This document shows positions 49,531 to 61,103 of a stretch of DNA of 64,000 nt, piece after piece (within the stretch, counting starts at the first letter, position 1; each line of letters opens with the position of its first letter). The translations under genes were made by a program, and so were the position numbers. Below the pieces are notes generated by a model. The model saw only the letters and a list, made by a program, of their open reading frames with translations. It was not told where the DNA came from and searched no databases. The DNA is from Patella vulgata (taxonomy: Eukaryota; Mollusca; Gastropoda; Patellidae): assembly GCF_932274485.2 (NCBI RefSeq), contig NC_065883.2, positions 72,471,339 through 72,535,338 of the forward strand, in the 5' to 3' direction.

Positions 49531-51430
49531 GTTTGTTAGATTTTTCGCGTTTTCATCTTCTACGGTCTTCATCTGTTGGACGTCGTCGTCGCATTCCATC
49601 TATGCAAGGCAGATGTAAATCTAGTTTCAGCTCGTGTCGTTAACTTGTGGCCTCGCAGACGTTCAGGTGTTTACAACAAGACGTCCTTTTTAGACTCATC
49701 TACATTGCTTGGATACCGTTGTTATGGTTACTAAGCTGTTGTCATGGTAACGCCTCCAGTGACCTGTACAAGTTATAACCAATCATGTATTTGTGACTCG
49801 TATATAAACATATATATATATATTTAATCTGTTACGTTTAATGAACTTCAGTTCACTTATGTAATGAGCTCTACTTTGGTTTTTATCCAATTTCATGCTT
49901 TTCACGTGAGCGAAAGCCGAGAAACACTTTAACAAAATCTCTTAACTAGACACGTCACATGATTTCATTGATAGACATTTGATTAAAGAAAAATGGCTTA
50001 AGAAAATCATGTTTTCGTATATATGACGAAAATAGTCTTGTTTGTCAAGTTTTGTTATAATAATGGCAAAAGAAACTTTATAACTAAATCTCTTTACTGG
50101 AAAGACAACATGATTTTGTTGGTAGACATTATACTACAGAAACCTATGGTTAGAAAAGGCCAATCACATTTCCGTTTATAAATTACGAAGTTTCGTTAAA
50201 ATGTCTCTCGGCTTATTATTACAACTTTAATTGTAGATAGTGTAATGACTTTGAAAAAAAAGAGTGTTGTAATTTTCAAGAGAAGACTCTGTTTAGTATT
50301 AAATGGTAGCTTTCGTGTATGAAATGTAGTCTTTATTATAAATTTATTGTTGGGTTGTGTTGAATTGTTAAAGAGTTACAATGTACCGAGATGGGTGGGA
50401 ATATCGTGGTGCATGGATTATTTTTTTTTTTTTAAAGTAAATTTAGAGCCTTTTTGCTCTAAGGACTCTTGTTGTAGACTTTCTTTTAATATTATTATTA
50501 TTACTTGAAATCATGTTATTTTAGCCTTTCATTAATTAATCAATCAATTGATATATCATAGTAGAATTTGCTCCAACGGTTTTTTTTAAAACTTTTTTTG
50601 GTTTTAATTACTCGTAGATTTTGCATCTTTTTATAAGCGAGGGTATGAGGATACCGTCTTTAAATGACATAATCGTACCCAGTGCCTGTAAAAATCAGTG
50701 TACAAAATATTTGAGATATTGAAACAAAAAAAAAAGTGATTTCATTTGTCGTTAAAATTTCATCATTTTTAATAATGGTCGCTGTTTTAATCCTTTAATC
50801 CATCATTAAGCAAAATGTAGTATCCAATTTTAGTGTGCCATCATCTGATATCTATATATATATAACATATTCCATCAATTATAATCAGTAAATGTAGTCT
50901 AAATGTAAGCCACTCTTTCATTCTTCATGTTGAACCAATGGTAGACCGTATGATTTACCAATCAGTGGTTAGACATGATTCGAGTCCAGTCTCACTTAAC
51001 CAGTGGGTATATTCTCTTACGTAATTTGGACTCTCTATCATTTGAAAATTGGAATGGGATAAAAACCGGAGTGGGATTGGTCGGGACCAATTCATTCTGC
51101 AAAATCGCATGAATGGAGAAAATGATCTCCAAAAATCATATGCTTCCATCCGGTAGAAACTAATTGGAGAGTCCAGATTTCTTAATAGAATCCACCTTAA
51201 TTGTTAAATCTTAGGATTTGAAAGAGCCTAGTTAATTGAGACTAGATACAATTCATGGTAAATTGCACTTGACTGTTTTTATGTTGCATAATGATTGTAT
51301 TGTTATTTACCGTATGTAAACCTAATTCTCTAATCTCCTGATATGTGCTTTTTCCCATTCATATCTGGTTCGCTGCTTTCACCATGTTTTGTATTTGCTT
51401 AAAAACATAAAATATGAGATACATGTCATC
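49531..51430. other. Intergenic or extended 3' UTR, no feature recognised
   Basis: AT-rich, few repeats, with a short (TA)n run near 49810 and another near 50855. No ORF with exon character. Confidence 0.4.
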
Positions 51431-51439
51431 TTTATTTAG

Positions 51440-51603
51440 TTGTTTATTTCAATGTGGGCGTATTATTTTGTCATTTTGTGGGTCAGGTCAATCTGTCGAC
51501 AATTGGCTTGTGAACGCGATAAAGGCCACAGTTTGGTGTGAAGCGTTATGGTCATGACAGGCCCAGTGTTTTGCAACATTTCGTAACAGAGTTATGCATC
51601 TTA
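51440..51603. repeat. Direct duplication, copy 1
   Basis: GTTTATTTCAATGTGGGCGT and GCCACAGTTTGGTGTGAAGC recur at 52419-52572, about 978 bp away. Confidence 0.85.
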
Positions 51604-51943
51604 GTCATTTATTTCACATATTCCTGAAGCAATGGCCCGATAAACCCCTCTCTAACCATTGCTGTATTGAGACTGAAAACTTGAGTCTTTGACGGAGCGT
51701 GTCCATTCTCATCGTCCAATCAAATCTCTCCAGAGTAAAATATAGGAAATTTTCAGGACTTAAATGTGTACCAATTGTTACTGCCAACCTTTAAATATTC
51801 GATAATATTTATCCATTTTTGTGAAGAAAATCTATGAATTATTTAGTTTATCAAAAAAACAAATGTATTTCTATCCAGTTTGTTGAAAAACAATATGCAA
51901 CATGGCAGCCCTTCTCTTTGATCTGCACAGCAATTACCAAATC

Positions 51944-52123
51944 GTCGCTTTTCTGGCAAACCGGTGAATCTGAAATATTTCAGTATTGAGAATTATGCGT
52001 TTTAAATTTGCATTCTGTTGTTATCTCTATGTCCATCAAATATTAACAACAGAGTGCAAATTTCAAATGCATAATTCTCAGTACTTTAATATTTCAGATT
52101 CACCGGTTTACCAGAAAAGCGAC
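51944..52123. mobile_element. 180-bp near-perfect hairpin (foldback element)
   Basis: Arms of about 80 bp: GTCGCTTTTCTGGCAAACCG and GGTGAATCTGAAATATTTCA at left face their complements at right, around a ~19-bp loop. Flanked by ACCAAAT on both sides (a possible 7-bp duplication overlapping the ends). Confidence 0.85.
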
Positions 52124-52418
52124 CAAATGTTTACATTGTAGCTATTTTGGATAGCCTCTTTTATCACACAATCAGTTTCTCTGCAATATTCTGTTATGTA
52201 CTAGTTAATTGAGCGCAATACATTTCACGCATTCTGACGTGACACCAGACACTTTATGGTAACATATTTAGAGCTCTGGTTAATCCCAATTGATTTTGTT
52301 ATATACTGGTTGTTAAACGGACTGTTAACCAGTCATCATAAATTGGGACAGAAATTTGTGCCGAGTATGGCAGTGTTAGTGGGATTAGGTCTAATCAAAC
52401 GAAACACTGCGAGGAGTA

Positions 52419-52572
52419 TGTTTATTTCAATGTGGGCGTATTATTTCGTCACTTTTTGGGATAGGTCTGTCTGTCAACAATTGGCTTGTGAATGTGTTCA
52501 AGGCCACAGTTTGGTGTGAAGCATTATGGACATGGTCATGAGAGGCCCAGTGTTCCACAACAGAGTTATGCT
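52419..52572. repeat. Direct duplication, copy 2
   Basis: Counterpart of 51440-51603, with scattered differences and a short GGACAT insertion. Confidence 0.85.
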
Positions 52573-52589
52573 TCCTTTTCCAAGTTCGC

Positions 52590-53062
52590 TTTAGATGTCA
52601 TTGAATCAAGTGACATGGCTTTGGTTTCCAGCTTGTACCTGGCAAGGAGTAGGCTCATCTGTCCAACATCATGGGAAATGAAATGAAATGGGGTTTAACG
52701 TCCTACTGTTCTGCTCCAAACTGGGCTAATGAAGACAGGCATACGCCATACAGTGTGCTATGAGGGAAATTTTGCCCGGACAACAGCACTACGGCCTACA
52801 CTTATATCGAATTCCAACTGTCAAGGGATCTTTTACGTGCATGCCAATGTGTACACGGGACCTTGGTTTTTCAAACCATCCGAACGACTAGACAACTGTC
52901 TTTGTCACGTCCTCCATCCCTTACAAGAGGGAACCACGCCAATATCATAGGTAATCTCCAGGTCCTCCGGTTTCTTCCCACTGCTAAAGACCCCCCACAC
53001 CCAAGCAAATTATTGAAATAAAATTGAACCATGCTAGTGTCCAGTGGAAGTTAAACCTGTTT
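52590..53062 (+). repeat. SINE-A split by a reverse SINE-B
   Basis: SINE-A pieces 52590-52675 and about 52951-53062 flank a minus-strand SINE-B (52676-52950). ATCATGGG before and ATCATAGG after look like the target duplication. Confidence 0.85.
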
Positions 53063-53117
53063 TCAGTCTCTCATTTTCATAAGCCAGTTGGTCGATCCGG
53101 TTGGTAGTTTTAGCTCC

Positions 53118-53383
53118 CTCCCTTACGCACAAACGAATTATTGAAATAAAATTGAACCATGCGTTAGTCCTGAAATGATCTTGTTTGTGTTCGTATCCCC
53201 GGTTGTACGCGGCAAGGAGTAGAGTCGCTTGTTCAACCTTGTGGGTTTTCTCTGGGTCCTCCGCTTTCCTCCCACTGCTTAAAGACCCCCTACGGGCAAG
53301 CGAATTCTTGAAATAAAATTTAACCATGTGTTAGTCCCGAAATGATCTTGTTTGTGTCAAGTGGATGTGAAACCCTATTTCTC
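53118..53383 (+). repeat. SINE-A, two partial copies in tandem
   Basis: TTACGCACAAACGAATTATT to TGATCTTGTTTGTGTTCG, then a second run from CGTATCCCCGGTTGTACG to ACCCTATTTCTC. Both carry the variant GATCTTGTTTGTG. Confidence 0.85.
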
Positions 53384-54029
53384 TGTGCTAAGGCTGATTT
53401 GTGATTTATGATTAGAAAACAATGTATAAAGAACAAAATTTCTGAATCCATTATGTCAATGGCCAGGAATTCCTTTTGACTTGCTTTATAAAAGGAATCA
53501 CAGGGGCTAAATGAGTAAAATGTTGGCTCGCTAAATCATGGATTCTGTGTTAGATTCAGGTGTTGGCAGAGAAAATCGGGACTAATATTTAATGTATATT
53601 TATTTCAATAAAATTGCCTGCTTGATTGAAATTAAAAATAAGAATAACCCAAAATAACAAAAGACCTCACTACAGAGGAGTGTTCACTTGGCCGGGGGAG
53701 CCGTAAAAGATCCCTTGGTAGTTGCCCTCATAGCAGCGATACAACCTACTCAACGAAGCCTGCTGTCTAGCAGCCCGAATGTACATGTAACTAAGTAGAG
53801 TCAGTTGTCAGGTTCAAAAATCGACTATTATAAATGATGTTGTGATAATACTCATCACACGCCGCAACAATAAATTTAAAACTGTTATTTTCATAATGTT
53901 CAGGTATTCTTCACAGCAATTATGGAATCGTTCGGAAAAAGAAAAGAGGGTGAATGAGATTAGGTCAATGATATTGAAAATAATGCTTCTCTAAAACGAT
54001 TCCTGATAAAACATTGAGATTTGTAGGGA

Positions 54030-54203
54030 TTATTCAATATTTATTATTGAAGGTACATCACAATCTCGGCTCCCAGAGATAACTTTACCCAGTTCACTTG
54101 TAGCCATGTGTGTTTGGACTCTCAGTGAAGTCTTTCTGGCACACTCATCCAGATTAGTTTGGCTAGTTAGAGATATCCCAAGTGCTGCAAATACTGCAAG
54201 GCC
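54030..54203 (-). CDS. ZAD-like gene, terminal exon 3
   Basis: Acceptor TTTTCATTGCAG. Encodes GLAVFAALGISLTSQTNLDE to DCDVPSIINIE then TAA. Phase 0 entry fits exon 2 exactly; the hydrophobic GLAVFAALGISLTS continues the helical character of exon 2. Confidence 0.7.
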   Translation of the reverse strand, partial: GLAVFAALGISLTSQTNLDECARKTSLRVQTHMATSELGKVISGSRDCDVPSIINIE

Positions 54204-57200
54204 CTGCAATGAAAAGAAAACCCAAAATTTCTTTGTGAGAGAGAGAGAAATGGGGTTTAACGTCCACTCGACACAAACTAGGTCATTTCTGGACTAACGT
54301 ATGGTTTAATTTTATTTACATAATTCGCTTGCGCGTAGGGGTCTTTAGCAGTGGGAGGAAACCGGAGGACCCGGAGAAAACCCACAAGGTTGGACAGGCG
54401 ACCCTACTCCTTGCCACGTACAACCGGGGATTCAAAACCACGCCAGTCGACTCAATGACAGACTTTATGATACAGCGCGCGCACGCTAACCATTCAGCCA
54501 TCCAACCCCCCCCCCCCCAAAAAAATTTCTTTGTATAATTTTGTATCCTTGTACTGTACCTGATGTCATACTACTGCTCTGCTTAAACTCGGCTCCCAGA
54601 GAGACAAAAAAATGAAATTAAAATTATTCAAGACTGTCAGACATAAAACGTGTCAACTGTCATTCAAGCTATCATACAAATAAATCTTTATCCATAGGCT
54701 TATAGTCATTACGGGACTAACACGGTTCAATTTTATTTCCATAATTTGCTCGCGCATAGGGGTCTTTAGCAGTTGTAGGAAACCAGAGGACCCAGAGAAA
54801 ACCCATGAGGTTGGACAGGCAACCCTACTCCTTATCACGTACAACCGGGGAATCGAAACCACGCCAGTTGACGCAATGACAGACTTAATGGTACAGCGCG
54901 CACATGCTAACCATTCAGCCATCCAACCCTCCAAAAATAGGCCTATGTATGTGCCAGTACAAAGACTATGATATTTTAAAGGGGCATAATGGGAGATTAG
55001 ATAAAGAGTTGACAGTTCTGCTACAATAGTTAAAAAAAATAGGTAACATAAATAGAATATGCTAAATATTTCAGTTAAATTTCTCCACTCTGAACTGAGA
55101 TATTAGCTTTTAAATTTTAGGCTAGCCTCGATCATCATTACTATTAAGTCTTGATTATCCATGTAGCGATGGTATCGAAAGTTGATTATGGTCTGGATAA
55201 GTTAATCAATGTCTAATTAATAATTTAGATAATATTTCAGGCCTAAAGAAAGACCTACAATACATGTAAGCAAATTTAGCTCTTGGATAATGTACGTTTA
55301 AGTTATAAAGATGAAAACCTTACTCACCCGATCCGTAATGCCATATTTGGCCAATACAAGAGTTATCATACGCTGATATGCACTTAGATGCGGACATCTT
55401 GCTTTCAATAGGATGCCATATACCATGGTCACGGGGCCAAGCATACTGGGTACAGGTATATTCACTCCACAGGCTATTGTAACTAACACATCAAGCAGGA
55501 ATGGTAACCTATGGAATGGAGAAAAGGAACAAAACTGAGCACAAACACTGTACAGCACATAAAAAGCAGGGGGGTTGGATTGCCGAATGGTTAGCGCAAG
55601 CGCGCTGTATCATAAGGACTGTCATTGAGTCAACTGGCATGGTTTCCATTCCCCAGTTGTACTTGACAAGGAGTAGGGTCGCCTGTCCAACCTAGTGGGT
55701 ATTCTCCGGGTCCTCCCACTGCTAAAGACCCCTATGCGCAAGTGAATTATTGATATAGAGTTGAACCATATGTTAGTCCCGAAATGGTCTAGTTTGTGTC
55801 GAGTGGACGTTAAACCCCATTTCTCTCTCTCTCATAAAAAGCAAATGAAGCTTCACCATTGGTAGATTCTTCTCACTACAGCCTGTACTATGGAATGGTA
55901 CAATAATATCCAAATTTTCGAATACACTAATAATTGTAATACTATGAGGGCGAGATTTGTGCAAAAGCACACATATATGTATAATAATATTATGGCCTTG
56001 ATTAATTATTCTCCATTGTCAGTATATTAGCTATGGTATGCGTTTATTTGAAAGAAATGAAATGAAATGAAATGGGGTTTAACATCCTACTGTTCTGCTC
56101 CTATACTGGGCTAATGAAGATTGGCATACGCCATACAGTGTGCTACTCTTATATCGAATTCCAACTGCCAGGGGATCTTTTACGTGCACGCCAATATATA
56201 CACGGGACCTCGGTTTTTCGTCCCATCCGGACAACTAGACAGCTGTCCTTATCAGGCCCTCCGTCCTGCATCACTGACAAGGGGGAACCACGCGGGAAAA
56301 TTTGGATGAACTTTCTCGACCAATGCAGGGATCGAACACCCGACCTCCAGGCTAGCAAGCCAGCGTCTTACCCACTTAGCCACGGAAATTGTGAGAAAAG
56401 CAGAAGGGGGGGGGGGGGCTGCGCTGATAATGATAGATGAATTGAACTATAGGTTAATAAACACATTAGTCATATATGTTATCTTATTGGTTAGGAATGG
56501 AGTGTGTCTGTTGACAAAATTTGGTAATGAGTCCCTGCTGGTATGCAAGGTATGAGGCATGACCAACCACATGATTAAAATTACGTCAAATTTGACCCCA
56601 TTAGAAAATGGGTAGCGAAAATCCAAGCGTAGAAAAACACTCGAAATGTGCACGATTTTTAGACACCAGGTAGTTTTGAGAGAACAGACACCATGTAGCA
56701 AGTTCTATCAGCCAACTCGCACTAGCAAGTTTGATGGGAGCAGGATAGAGAGAATGACTTTATTTTAATCTATGCTTGTAACTATGTATCCAACTTGATA
56801 TAAAACTGTAGAAACTGTACTTTTGTTCCTGTCATCTTGTTTGTTAATCAGATGATAGTTTTGGGACAGATAAAAAGATATACACAATGTAAGATGTTAA
56901 AGAAACATTTAAAGGGTCTTAACCAGTTAAAGAATTACAAATACATCCAGAGACAATACTAGAAGATCAAGAGCTGTTCCACGATATGTAGTAAGAGAAG
57001 AGTGCATGGGTCATAAGCCGGGTAGCACGTCATTTCGGTCTTGAGTCATTTCAGACTCAACACAGACGACCTTTCTGGCTCAGTTTGGCGACGATTCAGA
57101 CTTACTTGACGACTTTTCGGACTTGGTCTGGTGATGTTTCGGACTCGGATGAATAATTAAAAGACTGTTTAAAATTTGTGTGGTATATTCGTATTTTGAA

Positions 57201-58641
57201 TTGGCCTATTTCTAATAAATTCATCGGCTACTTTTTATATATGTACATGTATTACAGATATAAAGAAATAAAATATTCTTTTCATAAACATTCAACATTG
57301 AAAATTTTGCAGTTCCCTGAGAAATCTATACGGTGCTTGATCCACGATTCCACGTGCTGTACTTGATTGCGAACGGTAAATTTTACTTGCATGTCATTAT
57401 TTTTTTATAAAATCACTGTTGGATTATTATAGATTGATTTGACAGTTGTGTTCAACCTTTCCTTTCAACTTATTTGCGAGTCCGAAACGTCACCTACCCG
57501 AGTCCGAAATGTCACCTGCCAGAGTCTGAAACGTCGAGGCCATATTTTTTTAGTCTGATATGTCGTAAGTCCGAAATGACATGTAATCATAAGCCGGATG
57601 AGGCGACCGATTTTACAGTATGACCACTTTTCACGTCTGACAGACAACCTATGGTGCTACATAATCAGTCTCTTCCATGCCGCTTTTTACCACCCCCCTT
57701 TCAGTATATGGTTGCCGCCATTTGTAAAATTTGAAAAATCATCAGTCTAATCACAAATGACATGCACAACACTCAGAAGAAGACATCTTAATTTTTACGT
57801 ACCTGTTTTCCATTTCATCAAGACACTTGTATCCAATCGTTCCATCCTTTAACTTGTCAATATCTGCAAAAGTTCTTAAATTAGACGGAGCACGTTTTCC
57901 ACACAAGATTGTACATTCCTTATCGAGAGACATTAGGAGTGTCTTTTGAATAGCATTTTTTACTTTGTCATGCTCCATAAGTTCTTTTACGAGTTCATCA
58001 TATGATCCTTGATGCTTGCTTAGAACATCTTTTAGTTCTTTCATCTCTTGTGTGGTAACATTCGGCTTTCCTACATATAGATCTCGGTAATAAAGTCCTG
58101 CATTTGTGAATGTGCTGATAACTTTGGCTGTTTCTTCTATAGTAACAGCTTCATGCGATTGTGGATCGAGCTTTTTATATCGATTTGGTAGCGTGATGGT
58201 CATCGGTGGCATGGACGGTAAGGCACTCACCCCTTCAATATGAGGCTCATCACTACTACGACATTCTTCCTCTCCAAATTTCAATAGTTTTCTAAGCTTC
58301 AGAGAAGCAGCATTTTGAGGAGTAACTCTCAACTCTAAGTCTAATGGAGTAGGCGCAGTGCGTTTTCTACAACAGACTTCGGTGAACACTTCATGGCAAA
58401 CTTTGATAAATTTGTGACAGTTGTTGATCTGCGTTTCGCAGGTTTTGCAATATTGGAGTACATCACAACATTTTCTAACACTTCTTAGCAATTCTTCATC
58501 AAAAAAGTAACCTAATTTGACAAATAAATTCCCATCTCTGGCACGAGATCCATGGACTTTGTACAAATTTGACTGGTGTTTCTCCTTTTTGCAAATGAAG
58601 CATGACGCAGACTTCGATCCTGCAACGCAAGCAGAGGCCAT
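54030..58641 (-). CDS. Three-exon gene, ZAD-like Cys cluster protein, 397 aa
   Basis: Exon 1 is 58641-57803, exon 2 is 55508-55328, exon 3 is 54203-54030 (TAA). Introns have GT/AG ends and phases match (2, then 0), giving one open frame of 397 codons. Residues 14-82 have CFIC (14-17), then about 47 residues later YCKTC (65-68), followed by F78 and C82. This spacing resembles the zinc-finger-associated ZAD fold. Residues 85-280 are charged and lack known motifs. Exons 2-3 encode a hydrophobic helical module (PFLLDVLVTIACGVNIPVPS, LAKYGITDR/GLAVFAALGISL). That part is reminiscent of N-terminal segments of invertebrate lineage-expanded, transposon-like proteins such as those carrying DUF6589; this is weak memory-based resemblance. 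Function unknown; nuclear role plausible. Introns carry SINEs, a MITE and a foldback element. Confidence 0.75.
54235..54519 (-). repeat. SINE-A, full length, in intron 2 of ZAD-like gene
   Basis: GAGAGAGAAATGGGGTTTAA to TAACCATTCAGCCATCCAAC; very close to consensus. Confidence 0.92.
54708..54931 (-). repeat. SINE-A lacking the 3' tail, in intron 2 of ZAD-like gene
   Basis: CATTACGGGACTAACACGGT to CATTCAGCCATCCAACCC. Confidence 0.9.
54976..55301. mobile_element. TTAA MITE M1, copy 5
   Basis: TTAA-AGGGGCATAATGGGAG left; ATAATGTACGT-TTAA right, ending 26 bp from exon 2 of the ZAD-like gene. Confidence 0.85.
55328..55508 (-). CDS. ZAD-like gene, exon 2
   Basis: Acceptor TCCATTCCATAG, donor GTGAGTA. 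One base completes Arg, then 60 codons beginning LPFLLDVLVTIACGVNIPVP and ending LVLAKYGITDR in phase 0. Confidence 0.75.
55569..55837 (+). repeat. SINE-A, full length
   Basis: GGGGGGTTGGATTGCCGAATG to GTTAAACCCCATTTCTCTC, in intron 1 of the ZAD-like gene, antisense to it. Confidence 0.92.
56052..56384 (-). repeat. SINE-B, near full length
   Basis: Four ATGAA tail units and ATGGGGTTTAACATCC, through to CTTACCCACTTAGCCACGG; in intron 1 of the ZAD-like gene. Confidence 0.92.
57024..57590. mobile_element. Foldback element with GACGTTTCGGACTC repeats
   Basis: Left end CACGTCATTTCGGTCTTGAG and right end (complement) CATGTCATTTCGGACTTACG are inverted; each arm holds four to six variants of GACGTTTCGGACTCG. 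TCATAAGCCGG stands on both flanks (about 57011 and 57589). Confidence 0.75.
57803..58641 (-). CDS. ZAD-like gene, exon 1
   Basis: Starts at ATG (MASACVAGSKSASCFICKKE) and ends ...YKCLDEMEN plus two bases before donor GTACGT. An in-frame read-through into the intron gives 16 more residues and a stop, which would be an intron-retention product. Confidence 0.8.
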
Positions 58642-60036
58642 TATCGCGTCTGTATCATTCTATGGCCACATATTATTCTTCACATTAAGAAGAGTTCTTA
58701 AAAATGGGTCCATGTAGTGAGATTTTGAACGAAAATCGTTGCAGAATCAGCTGAAGTTGAAATGACATGATTTGCCTTTGTTTACTTCCGGTGTGACCGG
58801 ATTTAGCCGAGTTGCCGAAATACTGGGCGACCTTCGGATGTAGACTATGGTTCCGACTACAGTCAGAACTAGGAGTATAAATAGTATTAATAATAATACT
58901 CCTTGGTCTTAACTATCCCGATCGTGCTCTATAGTATGATATGCCTGATCACGACCACAGGTTGATAAGATGTAGGCCTACGTATAGTTAAAGCTAGACC
59001 GAGATTCAGATTGGACACATCGGCTACGTAGGCCTACTTTTCCACTACTTCCAGGCAATTTTGATCACAAAAAATCTTCAGCTGTAAATTTTTCGGTTTT
59101 CACTAGAGAATAATATTTGATTCGATTTGATTTTTTTTTTTTGTTTTTTGTTTTTTTGTTTAACAAATAATGGTTTTCGCCGATTTTTATACACATCATA
59201 TTAGAAAAAATGGTTCTCTACAACTATTCAAGATAAGGACCTGAAAATTGCAGGGAACATGCAATTATCAAACATATTCTTCTGCTCTTACGCTCTGTGA
59301 TATTCCAAAGGATAGGTTGCCAGGGAACGAAACATAGGCCTACACCCACAGCAGCTAAGTCGTCCGAGCAGTCAACAAGAGTTGTCGCATATTTTTTCTA
59401 TTGTCCGTAATGAAACATTTATAATACACTAAAATCTGATTTAGAGTAACACCTTATTAAGTAATTATCAGAAAATCATTAGAATTTTGGGGGCTTTTAG
59501 TTCTGCCCCATGGTGATATTTAGTATAAGAAACATTTAATATCATGAATTTAGCTGTTAAAGTTATCAAAAGTCATTGAAAATCAATATACTTGTTTGTC
59601 TCAAGAGTTCAAGACCTTAAACTTTGTTTATCGATCTAAGGTCAATCGGATGATAAATTTGGTCTCTAGAGCGTCCACAAGATTTTTCAAAGTTATCAAG
59701 GGCCATAATTGATAACTTAAAACTGTACATTATAATAAAGACCTGAAATTTATAGGGATTCATCCTGAAGGTATTTATGCATGTGATTGTAAAACATATT
59801 CTTCCAGCAATTTTTAACCAAAAATAAACGATGGTGAAACTTCAACTCTGAATTACCGGTAGGCCTACTCATTTTCCGGGGTTTTTTTACGGTCGATGAC
59901 ATTAATAAAAATGGTCCTCTAAATCTATTCAATTCAAGATAAAGATCTCAAATTTGGAGGGATTATTCTTGAAGGTGTAAACTATACATGGTGGCTTTTC
60001 AGGGAATTCTCATTAGTTCGCTGGTTCACTAGTCCT
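58642..60036. other. Upstream region of ZAD-like gene
   Basis: Contains three diverged copies of a ~75-bp segment (about 59207-59285, 59725-59815, 59906-59985) built on AAAAATGGTYCTCTA...TTCAAGATAA...GGGA. No gene seen. Confidence 0.4.
58784..58791 (-). promoter_or_regulatory. ETS-type motif upstream of ZAD-like gene
   Basis: ACTTCCGG (CCGGAAGT on the gene strand) about 143 bp upstream of the start codon. Such motifs are common in TATA-less promoters. A single short motif, so weak. Confidence 0.25.
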
Positions 60037-60272
60037 TCGATATCTATTATTGCCATTTTTACATGCACACCAGTGTGTAAGGACCTTGGTTCTCCATCCC
60101 ATCCGAAGGGCAGTAAGTTGTTAATTGCCAGGCCCTCCATCCTACACCACTGACAAGGGGGAACCACGCTGGGAAATCAGGATGAACTTTCTCAGCCAAT
60201 GCAGGGATCAAACACAAGGACCTTCAGGTTAGCGAGCAAACATCCTACTCACTGAGCCACCACAGCTTCCCA
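60037..60272 (-). repeat. SINE-B, 5' part
   Basis: On the minus strand GGGAAGCTGTGGTGGCTCAG to GTGTGCATGTAAAAATGGC. Confidence 0.85.
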
Positions 60273-60310
60273 TTTGTTTCAAGAACAACATACAATGAAA
60301 TTATATTTTA

Positions 60311-60540
60311 AGAAAAACTTTGTTTATTAATTTCACAGAATAAACACCATGAACAGGACAAACAAATGTTGAGAATAGCTGTTTGTTTTATTTTTTAATA
60401 TAAATGGTTAAAATAAAAACTTTTAAGAAAAACTTTGTTTATTAATTTCACAGAATAAACACCATGAACAGGACAAACAAATGTTGAGAATAGCTGTTTG
60501 TTTTATTTTTTTTAATATAAATGGTTAAAATAAAAACTTT
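60311..60540. repeat. ~113-bp direct tandem duplication
   Basis: AAGAAAAACTTTGTTTATTA and GACAAACAAATGTTGAGAAT occur at about 60311 and 60424 with almost no differences, so the event is recent. Confidence 0.9.
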
Positions 60541-60727
60541 AATTGTGATCTTATTACTGTATCAAGTTATTGTAAATGTTTTTATTTATAAATAATACAA
60601 ATATAACTAACATAAAATACATGACCAGTTGTCAAAAACCTTAATAAAACACATTCTCAAAACAAAAAAATATCATTGTTTATCCTTAACACCAACTTGT
60701 TTGGGTCACGGTTCATGCCATATTATG

Positions 60728-60969
60728 GGGGGGGTGTATCTTAAGGCCTGTCATTGTGTCAACTGGCGTGGTTTCTAATCCCTGGTTGTACGTGACAAGG
60801 AGTAGGGTCGCCTGTCAAACCTCGTGGGTTTTCTCTGGGTCCTCCGGTTTCCTTCCACTGCTAAAGACCCCTACACGCAAGAGAATTATTGAAATAAAAA
60901 TTGAACCATATGTTAGTCCCGAAATGACCTAGTTTGTGTCGAGTGGACGTTAAACCCCATTTCTCTCTC
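60728..60969 (+). repeat. SINE-A, 5'-truncated in head
   Basis: GGGGGGGTGTATCTTAAGGC to GTTAAACCCCATTTCTCTC. Confidence 0.92.
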
Positions 60970-61103
60970 ATGTCATTTTGTGTATTTATTACCGATAAAC
61001 CCAAATAGATGAATTTACAAGTCTTCATCCCAGTAAAACATTTACTCAGCACATTCCTAACTTTCAGATTATAAACAGTCCAAAATAAAGTAGAGATTTT
61101 TTT

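Noticed and set aside
54329-54538. Recurrent open frames such as [13 protein letters not shown] and [20 protein letters not shown]
   Set aside because: These are SINE-A and SINE-B bodies read in reverse; they recur at many loci and carry tRNA-like heads and SINE tails.
57465-57647. 60-residue open frame on the minus strand
   Set aside because: Lies in the repeated arm of the foldback element and within an intron.
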